NCBI RefSeq assembly: GCF_000024125.1
Contig: NC_013222.1
Location: 2,396,501-2,460,500 of the forward strand
From: Robiginitalea biformata HTCC2501
Lineage (GTDB): Bacteria > Bacteroidota > Bacteroidia > Flavobacteriales > Flavobacteriaceae
Reading direction: 5' to 3'
DNA: 64,000 bases
Part shown: positions 8,546 to 17,361 of the stretch, piece by piece
Position numbering within the stretch: the first letter of the stretch is position 1
Layout: every line of letters begins with the position of its first letter
The notes under the pieces: generated by a model
The model's input: only the letters and a program-made list of their open reading frames with translations
Databases searched by the model: none
Told to the model about the DNA's origin: nothing
Made by a program: the position numbers and the translations under genes

Positions 8546-10527
8546 ATAGCATTGCCTTTTTGCTGGCCCTGACAACCTGGTCACAGCTTCCCGTTTCAGG
8601 GGGGGGCGAGGATCCGGTATCCTGGTCCCATTCGGTGGAGCAGGTCACGGACAGTACATATGTCCTCCATTTCCGGGCAGATATCGAAACAGACTGGCAC
8701 TTGTATTCCCAACACACTGCCGAAGGCGGTGCGCTCCCTATTGAATTCGAATTTGAGGGGGTCGGTAAGACCTATGAATTGGTGGGCCCGGTTACTGAAA
8801 GTGAAACGCATACGGCATACAATGAAATTTTTGAGGTAGTCGAGACCTTCTTTAAGGAAAGCGCCCATTTCACCCAGGAAATTGTCGTCTCGGATGCGGA
8901 TTTGTCCGCTGTTCGGGTCAACGCATACTACCAGGTGTGCAAAGAGGTTTGCATTCCGGGGGAGCACCAGTTCGTGTTTTCCCTGGACGGTTCGCAAACC
9001 CAGGTGGAGACCGGGGCAGGGGAGCCTTCCCATCCGGAACTTTCCGGCTCCCTGAAGCTGGACCTGAAAAACGTGGCAACCCTGCAGGCTGCGGGCTCCC
9101 AGGGGGCGGCAGGAGGGGAGAACCCGCTCTGGGCCCTTTTTGGCCTGGGGTTCCTCGGCGGTCTGATCGCACTGCTGACCCCTTGCGTTTTCCCAATGAT
9201 CCCGCTCACGGTTTCCTTTTTCACCAAGCAATCCGCCAACCGGTCCCGGGGGGTTGCCAATGCGGTCTTCTACGGAAGTTGCATCGTGCTCATCTATTTT
9301 TTGCTCAGCCTGCCTTTCCACCTCTTTGATTCTGTGGATTCGCAGATATTGAACTCGATTGCCACGAATATCTGGCTGAACCTCGTTTTCTTCCTGGTTT
9401 TCGTCGTGTTTGCATTTTCCTTTTTCGGGTATTACGAACTGACACTCCCGGCTTCCTGGGCCAACCGGGCCGATGCGGCTTCCGGGCGGATCGGAGGGGC
9501 TGTTGGCATATTCCTCATGGCGCTTACCCTGGCCATTGTGTCCTTTTCCTGTACGGGCCCCATCCTGGGGGGGCTGCTGGGGAGCACTGCCCTGGCGGAA
9601 GGGGACGTTGCGACCAACCTGACCCTGGGGATGCTGGGCTTTGGCCTGGCATTGGCGCTGCCGTTTGCCCTGTTCGCCCTGTTTCCCTCCTGGCTGAGCC
9701 GATTGCCGCAATCCGGCGGCTGGATGGAAACCGTTAAGGTGGTCCTGGGCTTCCTGGAACTCGGATTGGCCTTAAAGTTCCTGTCCAATGCAGACCTCGT
9801 GGGCCATTGGGGCATCCTGAAGCGGGAGGTCTTCCTGGCCCTCTGGATTCTATTGGCCATTGGCCTTGGAGGCTACCTCCTTGGTTGGTTCCGGTTTGGT
9901 AAATCCCGACCCCGCACGCGGGTGGGCCTGGGGCGCGGGCTGGGGGCCTTCCTGTCATTGGTATTCGCCGCTTATCTGGGCTACGGGCTTGTGAGTGGGT
10001 CGCCCCTGAAACTGCTCAGCGGGTTTCCTCCCCCGGATTTCTATACCCTGAAGGAATCCCCGACAGATTGCCCCCTGGGGCTCGACTGCTACAAGGAATT
10101 CGACGCCGGGCTGGAACAGGCACGGCAGACAGGCAAGCCGATCCTGCTGGATTTTACGGGATGGGCTTGTGTCAATTGCCGTAAAATGGAGGAACAGGTA
10201 TGGAGCAACCCGGAGGTATTCCGCCTGCTGGACGAGGAGTATATCCTGATATCCCTCTACGTGGACGACCGGGAGGAATTGCCTGAATCCGAGCAGTTCG
10301 TCTTTCGTTTTGACAGTGGGAGAACCAAGCGGATCCGTACCGTTGGCGATCGGTGGAGCGCCTTCCAAACGGCTAATTTCGGGGCGGTATCCCAACCCTA
10401 TTACGTGCAGTTGTCGCCGGATTTACACATCCTCAACCCGGCGATCCAGAATACGGATACCCGGACCTACAGGGATTGGTTGGTTTCAGGCCTTCGGGCG
10501 CAGGAACAAGTGGCCGGAGCCCCCTGA
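8524..10527 (+). CDS. dsbD: thiol:disulfide interchange protein DsbD
   Basis: Transfers electrons from cytoplasmic thioredoxin across the inner membrane to periplasmic thiols. It has 667 residues from the ATG at 8524, where a signal peptide MAKKIILNSIAFLLALTTWS begins. The N-terminal periplasmic domain has Cys139 and Cys143 (VCKEVC). The central membrane domain has Cys221 (LTPCVFP) and Cys343 (FSCTGP), the transmembrane redox pair. The C-terminal thioredoxin-like domain has WACVNC with Cys549 and Cys552. All three modules and six redox cysteines are present. It overlaps tilS by 22 bp and is the last gene of the plus-strand run that begins with the FMN reductase. Confidence 0.95.
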   Translation: MAKKIILNSIAFLLALTTWSQLPVSGGGEDPVSWSHSVEQVTDSTYVLHFRADIETDWHLYSQHTAEGGALPIEFEFEGVGKTYELVGPVTESETHTAYNEIFEVVETFFKESAHFTQEIVVSDADLSAVRVNAYYQVCKEVCIPGEHQFVFSLDGSQTQVETGAGEPSHPELSGSLKLDLKNVATLQAAGSQGAAGGENPLWALFGLGFLGGLIALLTPCVFPMIPLTVSFFTKQSANRSRGVANAVFYGSCIVLIYFLLSLPFHLFDSVDSQILNSIATNIWLNLVFFLVFVVFAFSFFGYYELTLPASWANRADAASGRIGGAVGIFLMALTLAIVSFSCTGPILGGLLGSTALAEGDVATNLTLGMLGFGLALALPFALFALFPSWLSRLPQSGGWMETVKVVLGFLELGLALKFLSNADLVGHWGILKREVFLALWILLAIGLGGYLLGWFRFGKSRPRTRVGLGRGLGAFLSLVFAAYLGYGLVSGSPLKLLSGFPPPDFYTLKESPTDCPLGLDCYKEFDAGLEQARQTGKPILLDFTGWACVNCRKMEEQVWSNPEVFRLLDEEYILISLYVDDREELPESEQFVFRFDSGRTKRIRTVGDRWSAFQTANFGAVSQPYYVQLSPDLHILNPAIQNTDTRTYRDWLVSGLRAQEQVAGAP

Positions 10528-10565
10528 TCGCGGTTTACCGATTCTTTTTCAAATTTCAAGGGATT

Positions 10566-10583
10566 CCGATTATCTTTAATCGG
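10566..10583. repeat. 7-bp inverted repeat between dsbD and the acylase gene
   Basis: CCGATTA-TCTT-TAATCGG can form a 7-bp hairpin, with no T-run after it. The TATCTTTA inside it also resembles a -7 element, 25 bp before the acylase start. Terminator or promoter role is undecided. Confidence 0.3.
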
Positions 10584-10602
10584 AACAACTGATCCTATCC
10601 CA

Positions 10603-13014
10603 TTGAAAATCCTCCGAAAATTTCTCAAATTCCTCCTTGCCCTCCTGGTGGTATTACTGGTGGCAGGCTTTTTCTTTGTCCAGCACCTGAAGCCGGAGTA
10701 TTCCGGTACGGAGAAACTGCCCGGCCTGGCCGACTCGGTACGGGTGGATTACGATGTCTTTGGCATTCCGCATATTTTTGCCAATTCCGAAGCCGATGCG
10801 CTGCGGGCACTGGGTTATGTCCACGCCCAGGACCGCCTCTGGCAGATGGAACTCCTACGGCGCGTGGGGAGGGGCGGGTTATCGGAAGTGTTCGGTTCCC
10901 GCACCCTTGAAACCGACCGGTTTTTCTTGGCCCTCGGAATCGACGAATCGAGTCGGGAGACCGTGGCCAGCCTGAATCCGGGAAGTCCGGCCGCAGAACT
11001 CACCCGCGCCTATCTGGAAGGCGTAAATGCTTTTATAGCAAATGGACCGACTCCCCTTGAATACTACCTGACCGGGCTCGAGAAAACGCCTTTTACGATG
11101 GTGGATGTATACAACACCATCGGGTATATGGCATTTAGCTTTGCCATGGCCCACAAAACAGACCCCTTCCTGACCGGGATAGGGGAAAAGCTGGGCGGGG
11201 AGTACCTCCGGGAAATACTCGAAGCCCCCGGCACTCCCACCACCCGTATCCCGGTATACGACTCCCGGGATACCTTAAACAGGGATACAGCCAATACGCT
11301 GGCCTTGTCGGTAGGGGGAGATATCCGCCGAATCCTGGAACCCCTGCCTATGCCCATGCTGGAGGGCAGTAATTCCTGGGTAATCTCGGGCCAGCGCTCC
11401 AAGAGCGGTAAGGTGTTGTTTGCCAACGACCCGCACATGGGATTTTCGCAACCCTCCGTTTGGTATGAAGCCCATATTTCCCTGTCGGATTATGAAAAAT
11501 ACGGGTACCACATGGCCGGATTGCCGTTCCCGCTCCTGGGCCACAACCGGGAGGTCGCCTACGGGATGACCATGTTTGAGAATGACGATATCGATTTTTA
11601 CCGGGAAACCACCGACCCGGCCGACAGCATGCAATATATGCGCAATGATGGCTGGCACCGGTTTCAGCGAATACATAAATCCATTGCGGTTAAGGATGGG
11701 GATTCGGTTGCCTTTTCCTATCTGCGATCTAACCTGGGGCCCGTAATGAACGGGGTGATCGACGCCCTGGGGGAGCAACCCCCGGTGTCCATGTCGTGGA
11801 CCTACACCCAGGGGGAAAACCGTTTGCTGGAAGCCCTGTACGGTATGAGCCACGCCTCGGACATAGCGGGTTTTGAGCAGGCCGTAGGCCTTATTCACGC
11901 CCCGGGGCTGAATGTCATGTACGGGGATGCCCGCGGGAATATCGCCTGGTGGGCAGCCGCCCGCCTTTACCGGTTGCCGGATTCGGTCCAAACAAAGGCC
12001 CTTCTGGACGGGCAGTCTGCTGGCCCCGGATTCAGCAGCCCGGTGGAATTCCGGGATAATCCGAAGGCCATCAACCCGCCCCGGGGCTATGTCTATTCGG
12101 CAAACAACCAACCCGACAGCACAGGTGTGGGAGTCATTCCGGGCTATTACCTGCCGGAGAACCGGGCCAAGCGTATTGAGGCCTTGCTGGAGGCCCGAAC
12201 CGACTGGGATGCAGCGGGCGTTGCGGACATGCTCCTGGATGTCACCTCCCCGGTAGATGCGGCCGTCATCGCCGACCTGTCCCGCCATCTGGATATTACC
12301 ACCCTCAACGACAGCCAGACCGAATGCGTGGATGCCCTGAACAACTGGGATGCCAACTACGGTGTTGAAAAACAGGAAGCCTTGCTGTACCACCGGTGGG
12401 TGTACCACTTCCTGCGGGAAACGTTTGCCGACGAATTGGGAAAGGACGGGTTTGAATCGCTGTTGCAGACCCACCTGGTCAAGAAACTGATCGCCCGGAT
12501 GGCATCTCGTGAAAATTCGGTTTGGTGGGACGATGTCCGGACGGAGGACATTACCGAGACAAAAACGGAGATCATTAGCCGTTCGTTCCGGATGGCCATG
12601 GCATCGGTAGAAGCGGATTTTGGCGCGGATTCTGAAAATTGGCGATGGGGCTCCGTCCACCAGCTGGAAATCCGGCACGCGATGGGAAGCGTCCCTGCCC
12701 TGGGGTGGCTGCTCAATGTGGGGCCCCGCAGGGTCCCCGGTTCCCGGGAGGTTATCAACAATCTGGCTTTTGTCTATGACTCCACCGGCGTCTATCCGGT
12801 TACTTCGGGGCCTTCCACCCGTCGGGTAATCGATTTTTCGGATCCGGCAGGGAGTAGGAGCATCCTGCCCACCGGGCAATCCGGAAACCCGTTCAGCCCG
12901 CACTATAAGGACCAGGCCACGCGTTTCGCCTCCGGGGAATACCGCCCCATGTTATTGGATACGGAGGCTATCCGGGAAGCCTCGGAAAACACGCTCAGAC
13001 TGATTCCCGAATAA
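10603..13014 (+). CDS. penicillin acylase family (S45) Ntn hydrolase
   Basis: An 803-residue member of the penicillin amidase family, which hydrolyses amide bonds of beta-lactams, acyl-homoserine lactones or related compounds after autoproteolysis. The start is TTG at 10603, leading straight into a membrane anchor or signal segment (KFLLALLVVLLVAGFFFVQ). A-chain motifs include DVFGIPHIFANSEADALRALGYVHAQDRLWQMEL. The maturation site is in LEGSNSW, where Ser256 becomes the N-terminal nucleophile, followed by SGKVLFANDPHM. The B chain has YSANNQP and GSVHQLEIRHAMG. The substrate is unknown; in the periplasm, lactone quenching or peptide scavenging would both fit. It appears to be monocistronic. 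Confidence 0.92.
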   Translation: MKILRKFLKFLLALLVVLLVAGFFFVQHLKPEYSGTEKLPGLADSVRVDYDVFGIPHIFANSEADALRALGYVHAQDRLWQMELLRRVGRGGLSEVFGSRTLETDRFFLALGIDESSRETVASLNPGSPAAELTRAYLEGVNAFIANGPTPLEYYLTGLEKTPFTMVDVYNTIGYMAFSFAMAHKTDPFLTGIGEKLGGEYLREILEAPGTPTTRIPVYDSRDTLNRDTANTLALSVGGDIRRILEPLPMPMLEGSNSWVISGQRSKSGKVLFANDPHMGFSQPSVWYEAHISLSDYEKYGYHMAGLPFPLLGHNREVAYGMTMFENDDIDFYRETTDPADSMQYMRNDGWHRFQRIHKSIAVKDGDSVAFSYLRSNLGPVMNGVIDALGEQPPVSMSWTYTQGENRLLEALYGMSHASDIAGFEQAVGLIHAPGLNVMYGDARGNIAWWAAARLYRLPDSVQTKALLDGQSAGPGFSSPVEFRDNPKAINPPRGYVYSANNQPDSTGVGVIPGYYLPENRAKRIEALLEARTDWDAAGVADMLLDVTSPVDAAVIADLSRHLDITTLNDSQTECVDALNNWDANYGVEKQEALLYHRWVYHFLRETFADELGKDGFESLLQTHLVKKLIARMASRENSVWWDDVRTEDITETKTEIISRSFRMAMASVEADFGADSENWRWGSVHQLEIRHAMGSVPALGWLLNVGPRRVPGSREVINNLAFVYDSTGVYPVTSGPSTRRVIDFSDPAGSRSILPTGQSGNPFSPHYKDQATRFASGEYRPMLLDTEAIREASENTLRLIPE

Positions 13015-13059
13015 CCGGGGGCGAACATTTTACAGGGCTATCGTTTTATCCGCTATATT

Positions 13060-13067
13060 TAGGTTTG
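13060..13067 (+). promoter_or_regulatory. TANNTTTG -7 element upstream of the TonB receptor cassette
   Basis: TAGGTTTG lies 19 bp before the receptor ATG at 13087. The -33 TTG is not evident. It would drive the three-gene outer-membrane cassette. Confidence 0.4.
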
Positions 13068-13086
13068 GATAGCTAGTTATTTTTTC

Positions 13087-15909
13087 ATGTCGGAAACCTT
13101 CCGTAGTGGGATCCCTTCTCAGGTTTACAGCCGCTTATTCCTGATTCTGGCAATTTGCATCCTGGCATCGGCCCCCGTCCGGGCGCAGCAGCCTCCGGAT
13201 ACGCTCCGCATGGACTTCGCCTTTACCGGGATGAAACCCGTCGATGCCCTGAAAGAGCTCTCCAGGCAACAGCAGCTTACCATCTTCTATGTAGCCGATT
13301 GGCTGCCGGATTCCCCCCTGAGCCGTTCCTACCGGGATGCCACGATGGGGGACATCCTCGACGACCTCCTGACGGGTACCGAACTCAATTATTTCCGGTA
13401 CGACTCCCACACGATTGCCCTGACCCGCAATAGCCGGATTTACGACGAGTTGCCGGAGGGTTTTTTCGGAACGCCAATCGAACGCAGGCCGGAAAACGAC
13501 GAACCCTCAAGGCCTCCGGCACCCCTGCCGATTTTTGTAAGCGAGGAAACCCAGCCGGAGGAAAGGCAGGTGGAAACCGTCCGTATCGGGAGGCAAACCC
13601 CCGGGCAGGCAGCGGATTTGTATACGCTCGAAGGATATGTCCGGGAACGGGAGTCCAGGATGCCGGTTGCGGATGTCGCCATCCTGATTACCAACCGGGG
13701 CCTGGGCACGGCTACCGATGCCAATGGGTATTACCGCCTGGAACTGCCCCCCGGTCTCCAGGAATTGCGGACGCGTTTTATCGGGATGGAACCGGTCCGC
13801 AGGCAGGTAATCCTATACAATAGCGGTCAGCTGGACCTGCTGGTGGAAGAAGCGGTGGAACAGCTCGACGAAGTGGTAGTGCAGGCCGACGCGGACCGGA
13901 ACGTGGAGGCCGTAACGGCGGGAACAGACCGGATCGATTCCGAGGAGAGTAAGGATATTCCCCTGGTGCTGGGCGAACGCAACCTGCTCGAGGTTGCCGC
14001 TTCCCTGCCGGGGATTTCAAAAGCCGGGGAAGGCGCTACGGGGTTGAACGTCCGCGGCGGCCGTACCGATCAGAATCAGTTCCTGCTGAACCACGCACTG
14101 GTGTATAACCCCACGCATTTTTTCGGGATTTTCCAGGCACTCAACCCGTTTGTAACTGAGAGCGTGGATATTTACAAAGGGTCCATCCCAGTGGAATTCG
14201 GGGGCCGGCTCAGCGCCGTGTTCGATATCCGTACGGTAGACGGGGACACCCTGGACCTTCGGGGCGAGGGGTCAGTAGGCCCGGTTACGGCCAACCTGGC
14301 CTTTGAAATCCCCGTAAACAAGGGGCGCTCTTCCCTGGTCCTGGGCGGGCGGGCCGCCTATTCCGACTGGATCCTCCGATCTGTGGGGGAAGAGCGGCTG
14401 AGCGGCACAGAGGCTTCTTTCTATGATTTTATCGCCACCTACACAGACCGGATCAATTCCCGCAACCAATTGAAGGCCACGGCCTATTACAGCAAGGACC
14501 GCTTCAGCATTACGCGCGATTCCCTGGTGGGTTACAGCAACCGGGCTGCATCCGTTGCGTGGAACCATACCTTTGACGAGCGGAACCTGGCTACGTTTAC
14601 GCTGGCCAACAGCCGCTACGCCTTCGACATCGGATTCGACGGGGAAGCCAACACGGATTTCGACCTGGGGTATTCGGTGGAGGAGACCGAACTCCGGGCG
14701 TGGAACCGATTCCGGATGAACAAGTGCCACCAACTCACCTACGGCCTGGCGGCCAAATACTATCGGGTCAACCCCGGGATCCGAACTCCGGCGGGGCCGG
14801 ATTCCGACGTGGAACCCACGCAAATCCCCAGGGAGCAGGCATTGGAAGGGGGGCTTTTCCTCTCGGACCGGTTTACCGTAAGCGACCGCCTGGAACTGGA
14901 GGCCGGCGTGCGGTATTCCTTTTTCGGCGCATTGGGCCCGTCCCGGCAGCGGGAGTATCCCGAGGGCCAGCCCCGGGACCCGGGTACGGCCACAGACACG
15001 CTGTCCTTCGGGAGCGGGGATTTCGTCAAAACCTATGGGGGGCCGGAAATCCGCGCTTCGGCCCGTTACCTGCTGGCTCCCGAGCTCTCCCTGCGCGCGG
15101 GGTACAGCAACATGTACCAATACATCCATACGTTGACCAACACCACGACTGTTTCCCCCATCGATACCTGGAAACTCAGTGACTACAACATCCGCCCCCA
15201 GAAATCCCGGCAGGTGAGCCTCGGGATCTTTAAAAACATCAATGAAGCCGAGATCGAGGTAAGCCTGGAGGGTTATTACAAATGGTCGGAAGATGTACTG
15301 GACTTTAAAACCGGCGCCCGCCTGCTCCTGAATGAAGAAGTGGAAACCGAAGTGATTCAGGGGGAAGGGCAGGCCTATGGCCTGGAATTCCTCATACGCA
15401 GAAACCGGGGCAGGCTCAACGGCTGGCTGGGGTATACCTACAGCCGGACCCGGGTGCGCTTCGACAGCCCGTACCCTTCGGAGCAGATCAATGACGGGGA
15501 GTTTTTCCCGGCGAATTTCGACCGGCCCCACGACCTCAGCCTGGTGGCGAATTACCGTTTTACCCGCCGCTACAGCCTGTCGATGAACTTCTCCTACCAA
15601 ACGGGCCGGCCGGTGACGTACCCGGTGGGTCAGTATTATTTCAATAACTCCGAATACGTGCTCTACAGCGACAGGAACAAATTCCGGATCCCGGACTATA
15701 TCCGCCTGGACCTGGGCATCAATATTGAGGGGAACCACCGGAAGGAAAAGCTCGCCCACAGTTTCTGGACTATTTCCGTTTACAATGTTCTTGGGCGCAG
15801 CAACCCCTACTCGGTGTATTTTGTCTCGGAAGGCGGGGAGGTCAAAGCCCTGCAGAGTTCCATATTTGCTATACCGATCCCGTCCATCACCTATAATTTC
15901 AAGTTTTGA
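13087..15909 (+). CDS. TonB-dependent outer-membrane receptor with STN domain
   Basis: A 940-residue TonB-dependent transporter. A signal peptide ends near PVRAQ (about residue 35). It is followed by an STN/secretin-like domain (about 38-110: FAFTGMKPVDALKELSRQQQLTIFYV), a Pro-rich linker, a carboxypeptidase-regulatory-like beta-sandwich (about 178-260) and a plug (about 280-390, with LNVRGGRTDQNQFLLNHALV). A C-terminal 22-strand-type barrel ends in ITYNFKF with terminal Phe. STN domains often signal to FecR-type anti-sigma factors, but no fecI/fecR pair lies in this window. No SusD-like gene follows; instead a DUF4249 lipoprotein gene overlaps its stop codon. The substrate is unknown. Confidence 0.93.
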   Translation: MSETFRSGIPSQVYSRLFLILAICILASAPVRAQQPPDTLRMDFAFTGMKPVDALKELSRQQQLTIFYVADWLPDSPLSRSYRDATMGDILDDLLTGTELNYFRYDSHTIALTRNSRIYDELPEGFFGTPIERRPENDEPSRPPAPLPIFVSEETQPEERQVETVRIGRQTPGQAADLYTLEGYVRERESRMPVADVAILITNRGLGTATDANGYYRLELPPGLQELRTRFIGMEPVRRQVILYNSGQLDLLVEEAVEQLDEVVVQADADRNVEAVTAGTDRIDSEESKDIPLVLGERNLLEVAASLPGISKAGEGATGLNVRGGRTDQNQFLLNHALVYNPTHFFGIFQALNPFVTESVDIYKGSIPVEFGGRLSAVFDIRTVDGDTLDLRGEGSVGPVTANLAFEIPVNKGRSSLVLGGRAAYSDWILRSVGEERLSGTEASFYDFIATYTDRINSRNQLKATAYYSKDRFSITRDSLVGYSNRAASVAWNHTFDERNLATFTLANSRYAFDIGFDGEANTDFDLGYSVEETELRAWNRFRMNKCHQLTYGLAAKYYRVNPGIRTPAGPDSDVEPTQIPREQALEGGLFLSDRFTVSDRLELEAGVRYSFFGALGPSRQREYPEGQPRDPGTATDTLSFGSGDFVKTYGGPEIRASARYLLAPELSLRAGYSNMYQYIHTLTNTTTVSPIDTWKLSDYNIRPQKSRQVSLGIFKNINEAEIEVSLEGYYKWSEDVLDFKTGARLLLNEEVETEVIQGEGQAYGLEFLIRRNRGRLNGWLGYTYSRTRVRFDSPYPSEQINDGEFFPANFDRPHDLSLVANYRFTRRYSLSMNFSYQTGRPVTYPVGQYYFNNSEYVLYSDRNKFRIPDYIRLDLGINIEGNHRKEKLAHSFWTISVYNVLGRSNPYSVYFVSEGGEVKALQSSIFAIPIPSITYNFKF

Positions 15910-17351
15910 AGCGATACAGCAACATATCCCACTCCGAATGGGGGCACAGCCTGAAAACCCGGTCCCCGTTGCCGAAGCTCCTTAGGGCGACTGCCCGGGT
16001 GCCGAAGCTCCTGAGGGCGGCTGTCTGGTTGCCGGTACTTCTGTTGTTGCCCCAACTGGGTTGCGTGGAAGAAGTGGATATAGAAACAGATGATGCGAGT
16101 ATTCAGCAGGCGCGCAATGCGCTCGTGGTAGAGGCAACCCTCACGGATGAGCAACGCACCCAGGAGGTATTGCTTTCGCGCGCAGCCGATTTTGAAAACG
16201 ACAGCATCGTGGAATTTGACGAAGAGGACCCCAGCACGTACATCATCCCCGACCTGGATCCGGCCAACCGCCCCATTTTATATGAAACCGGGGCCACCGT
16301 GACTGTGACGGATGATTCCGGCACGGTGTATCCATTTGTGGAAGGCGACCCCGGGAGGTATTTCTCCCAGGCACCCTTTGCCGCCCAGCCCGGGCGCAGC
16401 TATCAATTGCGGATTACGCTCCGGGGCGGCCAGCGGATCGTCTCAGAATTGGAAACCCTGGCCGGAACAGCCACCCTGGACGACCTGCGGGCGGAACGCG
16501 CCAGCGACCCGTTGCAGGGTGAGGGCATCCGCTTTCTGGTGGACGGTACGTCCATCGGTGGTTCGGATGCTTTTTTCCGGTACACCTTCGAGGAAACCTT
16601 CCGGGTGGTAGCCCCGCTCTGGAGCCCGCAGGAATTTGTGCTCAGCGATTACGACCCCTGTGCCGATCCGGTGGAGTACACCTTGGAAATCGTCAACCGG
16701 ACGGAGGAAAACCAGGTCTGTTACCGCACCGAAGCCTCCAGCGCGATCGTACAGGCCTCTACCGCGGGCCTCGCCGGGGGGCGGTTGCGGAATTTTCCGG
16801 TGCATTTCCTCTCCCGGGATACCTATAAAATTGCCGAACGCTACAGTATCCGGGTACGCCAGCTGGTTGAAAACCGGGAGGCCTATTCGTACTATGACCG
16901 CCTGCGGAACTTCTCCCAGGAAGGGAATGTATTTGCCCAGGTTCAGCCTGGGTTCCTGCAGGGCAACCTGCAACCCGAAGGAGCGGCCCCCCTGTTGGTG
17001 ATTGGGTATTTCTCGGTGGCTTCGGTGAGCGAAGAACGGATTTTCCTGAATTATGAAGATTATTTCCCGGGGGAGCCCGAACCGCCGTTTCTCGTACCCT
17101 GTTCGCTCTTATCCTCCCCGGAGGCCCATCCCACCTATTGCCCGGCGGAACCGGTCCTGGGTGGATCGGGAGGTGGCTGCCCGCTTTCCGTAATAGAGTT
17201 GCTGGACCTGGGGGGCCTGATCAGCTATTACTCGGACAACAATGAAACCGTGGTGACTTCCTGCGCCGGTCCCCATGTTTACGTGCCCCGGGTTTGCGGG
17301 GACTGCACGGTGTTGGGGAGCAACCAGGCCCCGGATTTTTGGATTGAATGA
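15906..17351 (+). CDS. DUF4249 family lipoprotein
   Basis: A 481-residue predicted outer-membrane lipoprotein of the DUF4249 family, which in Bacteroidota usually follows a TonB-dependent receptor. The start is taken as TTG at 15906, overlapping the receptor stop (TTGA). This gives a long 42-residue positively charged region before the hydrophobic LPVLLLLPQLGC lipobox. A GTG within the tandem repeat would give a shorter signal peptide and may be the true start. The mature part begins VEEVDIETDDASIQQARNALVVEATLTDEQ, the characteristic DUF4249 opening with an extracellular beta-sandwich. A cysteine-containing C-terminus (about five Cys) is notable. By position it could act as a lid or capture partner of the receptor, in a SusD-like way; this is inference. 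Confidence 0.82.
   Translation: MKRYSNISHSEWGHSLKTRSPLPKLLRATARVPKLLRAAVWLPVLLLLPQLGCVEEVDIETDDASIQQARNALVVEATLTDEQRTQEVLLSRAADFENDSIVEFDEEDPSTYIIPDLDPANRPILYETGATVTVTDDSGTVYPFVEGDPGRYFSQAPFAAQPGRSYQLRITLRGGQRIVSELETLAGTATLDDLRAERASDPLQGEGIRFLVDGTSIGGSDAFFRYTFEETFRVVAPLWSPQEFVLSDYDPCADPVEYTLEIVNRTEENQVCYRTEASSAIVQASTAGLAGGRLRNFPVHFLSRDTYKIAERYSIRVRQLVENREAYSYYDRLRNFSQEGNVFAQVQPGFLQGNLQPEGAAPLLVIGYFSVASVSEERIFLNYEDYFPGEPEPPFLVPCSLLSSPEAHPTYCPAEPVLGGSGGGCPLSVIELLDLGGLISYYSDNNETVVTSCAGPHVYVPRVCGDCTVLGSNQAPDFWIE
15971..16030 (+). repeat. 30-bp tandem duplication in the lipoprotein signal region
   Basis: Two adjacent 30-bp copies (15971-16000 and 16001-16030) share GCCGAAGCTCCTNAGGGCGR and encode PKLLRATARV and PKLLRAAVWL. 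A third degenerate copy follows as PVLLLLPQLG. The array lies in the n- and h-regions of the DUF4249 signal peptide. Confidence 0.7.
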
Positions 17352-17361
17352 GCTGAAGCCT

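Noticed and set aside
11275..12903. 542-codon open frame antisense to the penicillin acylase gene
   Set aside because: Shadow frame; composition is biased to Gly, Arg and Pro with no recognisable domain.
14272..15759. 495-codon open frame antisense to the TonB receptor
   Set aside because: The plus strand encodes a complete receptor with a terminal Phe; the antisense frame has no motifs.
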